Position numbers and translations under genes: made by a program
From: Scatosoma sp045128055
GTDB taxonomy: Bacteria > Bacillota > Clostridia > Christensenellales > Borkfalkiaceae
Reading direction: 5' to 3'
Length of the DNA stretch: 18,012 nt
Assembly (NCBI GenBank): GCA_045128055.1
Contig: JBGVRC010000162.1
Coordinates: 1 to 18,012 of the forward strand
Shown here: positions 14,567-18,012 of the stretch, in pieces
Numbering within the stretch: position 1 is the first letter of the stretch
How the letters are laid out: each line of letters opens with the position of its first letter
The notes under the pieces: model-generated
The model's database searches: none
What the model was told of the DNA's origin: nothing
What the model saw: only the letters and a program-made list of their open reading frames with translations

Positions 14567-14722
14567 CATTGTTAGATTAGGGGAATTAAATAATTAAAAA
14601 GTGTGGTCAAATACTAAGTTATAAATATATTATAAAAACACAAAACGACGATACCATGTACGCGTTTATTCTCTAAATACGATGAGATATGTGTTTAAAA
14701 ACCACTAAAATCAATCCAAATA
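14567..14722. other. AT-rich intergenic gap with no recognised gene
   Basis: This stretch separates the end of the plus-strand cluster from the bidirectional terminator. It is AT-rich and has only very short frames. Several TATAAT-like strings occur (for example around 14618-14635), but no convincing -35 accompanies them. I see no gene in it. Confidence 0.6.
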
Positions 14723-14756
14723 AAAAGTGCAGTTTACTTTCTAAAACTGCACTTTT
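14723..14756. terminator. Bidirectional intrinsic terminator between convergent genes
   Basis: The arms 14723-14735 and 14744-14756 form a perfect 13-bp stem with an 8-nt loop. The core GTGCAG/CTGCAC is flanked by A/T runs. On the plus strand the stem ends in TTTT then ATAT; on the minus strand it ends in a run of five T. It lies between the DUF6259 gene (plus) and the DUF2779 gene (minus), so it can serve both. Confidence 0.85.
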
Positions 14757-14772
14757 ATATTGCCAAATTTCA

Positions 14773-16272
14773 TTATTCGGATAATTCTTTCAATTTCTGC
14801 CAGATTTTTACTGTGGCATAGGTATCAAGCTCACAGTATTTCAATAAGTTTCTACGGGCAATTTCTTGCTCGGCAGGGGGCATGTCTTTGATGAGTGGGA
14901 AAATCGTCATTGCTTCGCCGCCGTTATGTACCCCTTCCAAATTGTGATAATCAAGGGCAGGGTCATCGGGAAACATAGCAGGCAAAATGCTCTTTATCGA
15001 GAAAGAATTGCCGATTGCTTTCGTATAATAATATCCCTTGCGGAACGGTTTCAAAAGGTCTTTGATGTTTTCTCGAATTCGTAAAAGCTCGTTTGCAAGG
15101 TCGGGGAAAAGCTCTGCCAACTCTTTAATTCGTGTTTTTTCAAAGGTTTCATTAAACACGATAACAGAACCGTCGGTAGGGATATCTTTCACAAGCTGCT
15201 CTGCCAAAGCGCGACGGGGATCTTCGCCTGATACGCCCAAAAATTCCTTGTGTTTAATTTCACCGTCTTCCGTTTCAATGTAGTGCAAAGAATATTGGAA
15301 TAAAATTTGCGCGTACGGTTTGCTGTTCGGGTATTCGGGAATCGTTAATTGCATAGATTCGAAATCCAAGAAATATAAGGGATAGGACAACCCGTCAAGG
15401 AAAGATTGGATACCGTCTTTGTCCACGTGCGCAGGGTTATCATTCAAGGCGTAATCGATATACTGTTTTTGCAAAGCGTTTAATTTCGCGCTTGCAAGTA
15501 CGTCTTTTAACTCGGTAATGCCTTGTTTGTAAAGTTCAAGCTGTTTGGTGTACGACATACGGTAAACGTCAAAAACGGACGGGGCAGGTACGTGACGAGT
15601 GCAATATTGCCAAAAGGCGCAAGGATAGGGATGTTGACAACCTTCGGATAAATCGAGAGTAGGTTCTTCCTTGCTTTCAAGCGTGCGTTTAGCGTAATCA
15701 AGTACCGCTTCGATAGAGTGGATTCCGTATTCTTGTTCTACGAGCGCGGAAACGTCCGTGATTTTGAAAAGCTTTTGAATATCGAGCGTTCCGTCGTACA
15801 CATAATTGCTGTCGATATTGACGACATACGTACCCGTCACTTTTACACCGCATTTTTCAAGGACGTATTTTTGATAGGAAATATCGACGATATAGATATA
15901 TTTCGGCTCGGTAGAGCTTTTTACCTCGTAGATGGCGTAGCCGTCTTTTTCTTTGCGCAAAATATCCACGGCGCAATATAAGCCGTCGTGCGAAAAGGAC
16001 GCTTCGCAAATATTTTCTACACCGCGTTTAATGGCGTCCTTGGTGTTTTCAATCATTTTACCAAGGTCGATTTTGCCGTTTTCGTCCAAAACGGTCATTT
16101 CTTCAAAGTCGCCGAATAACCCCATAGCAAGGTCGCCCACGACGTTGCCTTTCGTCATTCTATCCTGCGCGGAAGCGTCTTCTACGGCGAGTTCTGGATG
16201 ATAGGTTTTCAGCCATAACATTTTCGGGCATTGAATAAAGGAAGTATATTTTGATTTACTGAAATGAAACAT
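14773..16272 (-). CDS. DUF2779 protein: Cas4/RecB-like PD-(D/E)XK nuclease fused to DEDD exonuclease-like domain
   Basis: I choose the ATG at 16272 (499 residues, starting MFHFSKSKY). It has AAGGAA eight bases upstream, and the 27 codons before it do not look like the family N-terminus. Residues 8-16 ('KYTSFIQCP') are the usual opening. Around residues 108-118 the product shows 'VDIL' and EVK (Glu116, Lys118), the PD-(D/E)XK core. Cys15 with Cys212, Cys218 and Cys224 reproduces the four-cysteine Fe-S clasp of Cas4 and AddB. From residue 300 comes 'YFLDFES' (Asp303, Glu305), then 'VIVFNETFE', and near the end YCELD (Tyr479, Asp483), together a DEDDy-type 3'-5' exonuclease signature. The expected product is a cytoplasmic nucleic-acid nuclease, probably in repair or defence; no experimental role is known to me. 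There is no cas gene or CRISPR array nearby. It is transcribed alone, with its own promoter and terminator. Confidence 0.88.
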   Translation of the reverse strand: MFHFSKSKYTSFIQCPKMLWLKTYHPELAVEDASAQDRMTKGNVVGDLAMGLFGDFEEMTVLDENGKIDLGKMIENTKDAIKRGVENICEASFSHDGLYCAVDILRKEKDGYAIYEVKSSTEPKYIYIVDISYQKYVLEKCGVKVTGTYVVNIDSNYVYDGTLDIQKLFKITDVSALVEQEYGIHSIEAVLDYAKRTLESKEEPTLDLSEGCQHPYPCAFWQYCTRHVPAPSVFDVYRMSYTKQLELYKQGITELKDVLASAKLNALQKQYIDYALNDNPAHVDKDGIQSFLDGLSYPLYFLDFESMQLTIPEYPNSKPYAQILFQYSLHYIETEDGEIKHKEFLGVSGEDPRRALAEQLVKDIPTDGSVIVFNETFEKTRIKELAELFPDLANELLRIRENIKDLLKPFRKGYYYTKAIGNSFSIKSILPAMFPDDPALDYHNLEGVHNGGEAMTIFPLIKDMPPAEQEIARRNLLKYCELDTYATVKIWQKLKELSE

Positions 16273-16305
16273 AATCGTCGTTCCTTCTTTTGTAAGTGTA
16301 TGTAT

Positions 16306-16334
16306 AGCATAACATAATCTATGATAAAAATCAA
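16306..16334 (-). promoter_or_regulatory. Promoter of the DUF2779 gene
   Basis: On the minus strand, TTGATT (16329-16334) and TATGCT (16306-16311) are separated by 17 bases and lie about 34 bases before the chosen ATG. An alternative extended -10, TGC then TATACA (16301-16306), overlaps it. Both place the transcription start in 16290-16300, giving a short leader that contains the ribosome binding site. Confidence 0.5.
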
Positions 16335-16427
16335 CTAAAAAATGAATGCGCAAAAAACAGGGAAAAACTACGTTTGCAAAATTTTTTCTGCGACCACCAG
16401 TTTTTAGTTAATCCCTGCGAAAAAGTA

Positions 16428-16436
16428 TGCTATAAT
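16428..16436 (+). promoter_or_regulatory. Extended -10 promoter for the LRR gene pair
   Basis: TGC directly followed by a perfect TATAAT (16431-16436) is an extended -10 element. No good -35 is visible at 17 bases (TTAATC at 16408-16413). The start would be near 16443, leaving a leader of about 110 nt with a pyrimidine-rich stretch before the gene at 16554. No riboswitch or attenuator fold is evident in the leader. Confidence 0.5.
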
Positions 16437-16553
16437 ATGCTTCCTTTCTTTTTTTGTAAAATAATTTTAGAAGTAAAGTTTAATGTACCGTTTTTGGTGT
16501 GTTGGATTGTGTATTATAGTATTGTAAAAAAATTAAAATATGGAGTATAGATT

Positions 16554-17156
16554 ATGGAAATTGTAAATGGTTTGATTGTAGATTTTAATGAAAACGATAA
16601 AAATTTGGTTATCCCCAAACACGTTGTTGGGGTAGATTACGCCGTTTATAATTTGATGTGCGTAGAAGGCTTTGATTGCATCACCGTAGAAGAAGATAAC
16701 GAGCATTTTTATATGCAAGACGGCTGCCTTATTTGGCGCGATAAGAAAGCGCTTATGCTCGCTTTAAAGAACGCAAAAATTCCCGCTGACGGTAGCGTTA
16801 CGCAAATTGCAGGCGGCGCGTTTATGTATAGAGAAGAGCTCAAAGAAATCGAAATTCCGTCCGCTATTGAAAAAATTAACTACGATGCCTTTGCGCAAAC
16901 GGGCTTGGAAAAGGTTGAGCTTAATGAAGGATTAAAAGAATTGGACGCGTACGCTTTTGCTGGGAATGAAAACTTGAAAGAGCTGGCGCTCCCTAAAAGC
17001 GTAAAGAAGATTAGAAAACATAAAATTTTAGAAGACGTTCAAATGATAACCGAGCACGGCTATAAAAGCAAGACGTATATCGTTTATAAAAATAGCTACG
17101 CGCACGGCTGGGTAAAAAGAAACGGTTTGCAATTTCAAATTGCGGAGAAAAAGTAA
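16554..17156 (+). CDS. BspA-type leucine-rich repeat (LRR_5) protein, cytoplasmic
   Basis: GGAG at 16542-16545 is eight bases before ATG. The 200-residue product has no signal peptide or membrane segment. Residues 75-150 carry LRR_5 units of the kind 'L-x-x-I-x-(I/L)P-x-x-(V/I)xxIxxxAF', for example 'LKEIEIPSAIEKINYDAFA' and 'LKELALPKSVKKI'. The N-terminal 70 residues resemble those of the next gene ('VEEDNEHFYMQDGCLI' versus 'VEEGNSNYYVKNNCLI'), so the two are paralogues. LRR_5 proteins are mostly surface proteins of protein-binding type; the absence of an export signal here suggests an intracellular binding role, which remains unknown. Confidence 0.8.
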   Translation: MEIVNGLIVDFNENDKNLVIPKHVVGVDYAVYNLMCVEGFDCITVEEDNEHFYMQDGCLIWRDKKALMLALKNAKIPADGSVTQIAGGAFMYREELKEIEIPSAIEKINYDAFAQTGLEKVELNEGLKELDAYAFAGNENLKELALPKSVKKIRKHKILEDVQMITEHGYKSKTYIVYKNSYAHGWVKRNGLQFQIAEKK

Positions 17157-17960
17157 ATGAAAATCAACGGAATTTCTTATTGGGTAAAAGACGGAAAATG
17201 TGAAATGCTGAACTTGGACGACGGCTTGAAAACGTTGTGTATTCCTGCGTTTATGGATAAGGTAAACGGCGAAGTGATCGGGCTTTGCGGTAGCGTGGAA
17301 AAGTTTATCGTGGAAGAAGGAAACTCGAATTATTACGTAAAAAATAATTGCTTAATTTCTAAGGACGGAGAATTGGTTGCAGGGGCGGCGGATAGCGTCA
17401 TTCCTACGGACGGAAGTATAAAACGCATTGGCAATATGGCGTTTTTGCATAAAGCGCCTATGCATCTCGTAATTCCCGACGGCGTAAAATCTATCGGCTA
17501 TCGCGCGTTTGCGGAGAGCGAGAATTTGCTCACCGTGTATATTCCTGAAAGCGTGGAAGAGATTTCTTATCCTTTTGAACGGTGTGACGAGCTGGTGAGC
17601 GTTTTTTTCGATGGCAGCCGCGAGCAGTGGGAAGGTGTTGTGAAAAGACAACGGCTTAATTTATTTGGCTATGAGCCGAACGTATATTATAAAACGAATG
17701 GGATTGAATCCCGTCATCTTTGCCCTATTTGCGGAAAGATGATGTTTCATACATACAATTCTCACGAGCATTGCGATGGATGTAATTGGGTGGACGAAGC
17801 GTGGTATGAAACGCATCCTGACGAAAAAGGTGTCCGTGGTTATACCTTTAACGAATATAAACAGCGTTATAACAAGTGGAGAGAAGAAAACCCGAATTGC
17901 ACTTTTATCACCGACTGGGACGATTTATTTTGGTGGGACGAAGAAGATGACGGAGTTTGA
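17157..17960 (+). CDS. LRR_5 protein with C-terminal CPCC-like zinc ribbon
   Basis: The ATG follows the stop of the previous gene with no gap, so the two are almost certainly co-translated. The 267-residue product has no signal peptide. Residues 60-150 hold LRR_5 units ('IKRIGNMAFLHKA', 'LVIPDGVKSIGYRAFAE', 'LLTVYIPESVEEI'). The C-terminal part has CPICG (Cys189, Cys192) and CDGCNW (Cys206, Cys209), then 'DEAWYETHPDEKG' and 'FNEYKQRY'. This order of two CxxC pairs, an acidic stretch after Trp, a D-P-D-x-x-G segment and an amphipathic end resembles the Cys_rich_CPCC family; that link is by eye. It probably binds zinc. The two-domain combination suggests a scaffold or protein-binding function in the cytoplasm. 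A weak ribosome binding site fits translational coupling. Confidence 0.78.
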   Translation: MKINGISYWVKDGKCEMLNLDDGLKTLCIPAFMDKVNGEVIGLCGSVEKFIVEEGNSNYYVKNNCLISKDGELVAGAADSVIPTDGSIKRIGNMAFLHKAPMHLVIPDGVKSIGYRAFAESENLLTVYIPESVEEISYPFERCDELVSVFFDGSREQWEGVVKRQRLNLFGYEPNVYYKTNGIESRHLCPICGKMMFHTYNSHEHCDGCNWVDEAWYETHPDEKGVRGYTFNEYKQRYNKWREENPNCTFITDWDDLFWWDEEDDGV

Positions 17961-17963
17961 AAA

Positions 17964-18012
17964 ATGGAATGGTTTTATTATGCGGCATGCGGACGTGTAT
18001 TTACCTATTACT
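17964..18012 (+). CDS. Start of a further gene, cut by the window end
   Basis: ATG 17964 has GGAG at 17952-17955, eight bases upstream and inside the end of the previous gene, and the frame (MEWFYYAACG...) is open to the window edge. A competing frame from ATG 17947 (MTEFEKWNGF...), overlapping the previous gene by 14 bases, is also open and has a faint resemblance to the start of the LRR paralogues ('NG-x-I ... LP'), but lacks a clear ribosome binding site. Too little sequence is present to decide or to name a product. Confidence 0.4.
   Translation, partial: MEWFYYAACGRVFTYY

Noticed and set aside
14600..14722. Possible small RNA ending at the terminator
   Set aside because: TATAAT-like strings are present in the AT-rich gap, but there is no -35 and no stable fold apart from the terminator that already serves the convergent genes.
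16273..16353. Longer start (27 codons upstream) for the DUF2779 gene
   Set aside because: The extension covers the ribosome binding site and the predicted promoter, and the family begins with the 'SKSKYTSFIQCP' segment near the N-terminus.
16358..16417. Interrupted inverted repeat between the divergent promoters (CAGGG-AAAAACT with AGTTTTT-7 nt-CCCTG)
   Set aside because: The second arm is split by seven bases and the sequence is A/T-rich, so chance is a good explanation; it might be an operator, but nothing else supports it.

Overview
The window reads as chromosome of a Gram-positive anaerobe of the Bacillota, most likely a gut-type clostridial lineage. The evidence is strong GGAG-type ribosome binding sites, three lipobox lipoproteins, secreted proteins carrying Listeria-Bacteroides (Flg_new) repeats, BspA-type leucine-rich repeat proteins and a DUF2779 nuclease. 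The lineage is an inference from protein families; no rRNA, tRNA or housekeeping gene is present to confirm it.

Region 1 (1-14566, all plus strand) is a tightly packed surface-glycan locus. It opens inside a protein built of repeated carbohydrate-binding-like modules (3' part only). Next come a lipoprotein with a putative TIM-barrel glycosidase-like domain, a 45-residue peptide started by GTG, a lipoprotein that is almost entirely an acidic Ser/Asp/Glu repeat, and a 1561-residue secreted protein. That large protein combines five binding-like modules, three Flg_new repeats and a second copy of the glycosidase-like domain. A lipoprotein tyrosine-phosphatase-like enzyme with an FN3 domain follows. 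Two proteins without signal peptides close the set: a GH38 alpha-mannosidase and a DUF6259 putative glycosidase whose start lies one base after the mannosidase stop. A hairpin terminator at 14723-14756 ends the cluster. Most gaps are 15-85 nt, and two contain long hairpins without a U-tract. A consistent reading is that the exported proteins bind and attack a mannose-containing glycan at the cell surface, and the cytoplasmic enzymes finish the imported fragments. No transporter, sugar kinase or regulator lies in the window, so uptake and control must be encoded elsewhere.

Region 2 (14723-16334, minus strand) is a single gene for a DUF2779 protein: a Cas4/RecB-like PD-(D/E)XK nuclease with a four-cysteine Fe-S pattern, fused to a DEDD-type exonuclease-like domain. 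It has its own promoter and shares the bidirectional terminator with region 1.

Region 3 (16431-18012, plus strand) starts from an extended -10 promoter divergent from region 2. It carries two abutting paralogous LRR_5 proteins without signal peptides; the second ends in a CPCC-like zinc ribbon. A third gene is cut by the window end.

The most novel material is the unnamed binding modules (five A-type and three B-type copies), the duplicated glycosidase-like domain, the 45-residue peptide and the acidic-repeat lipoprotein.
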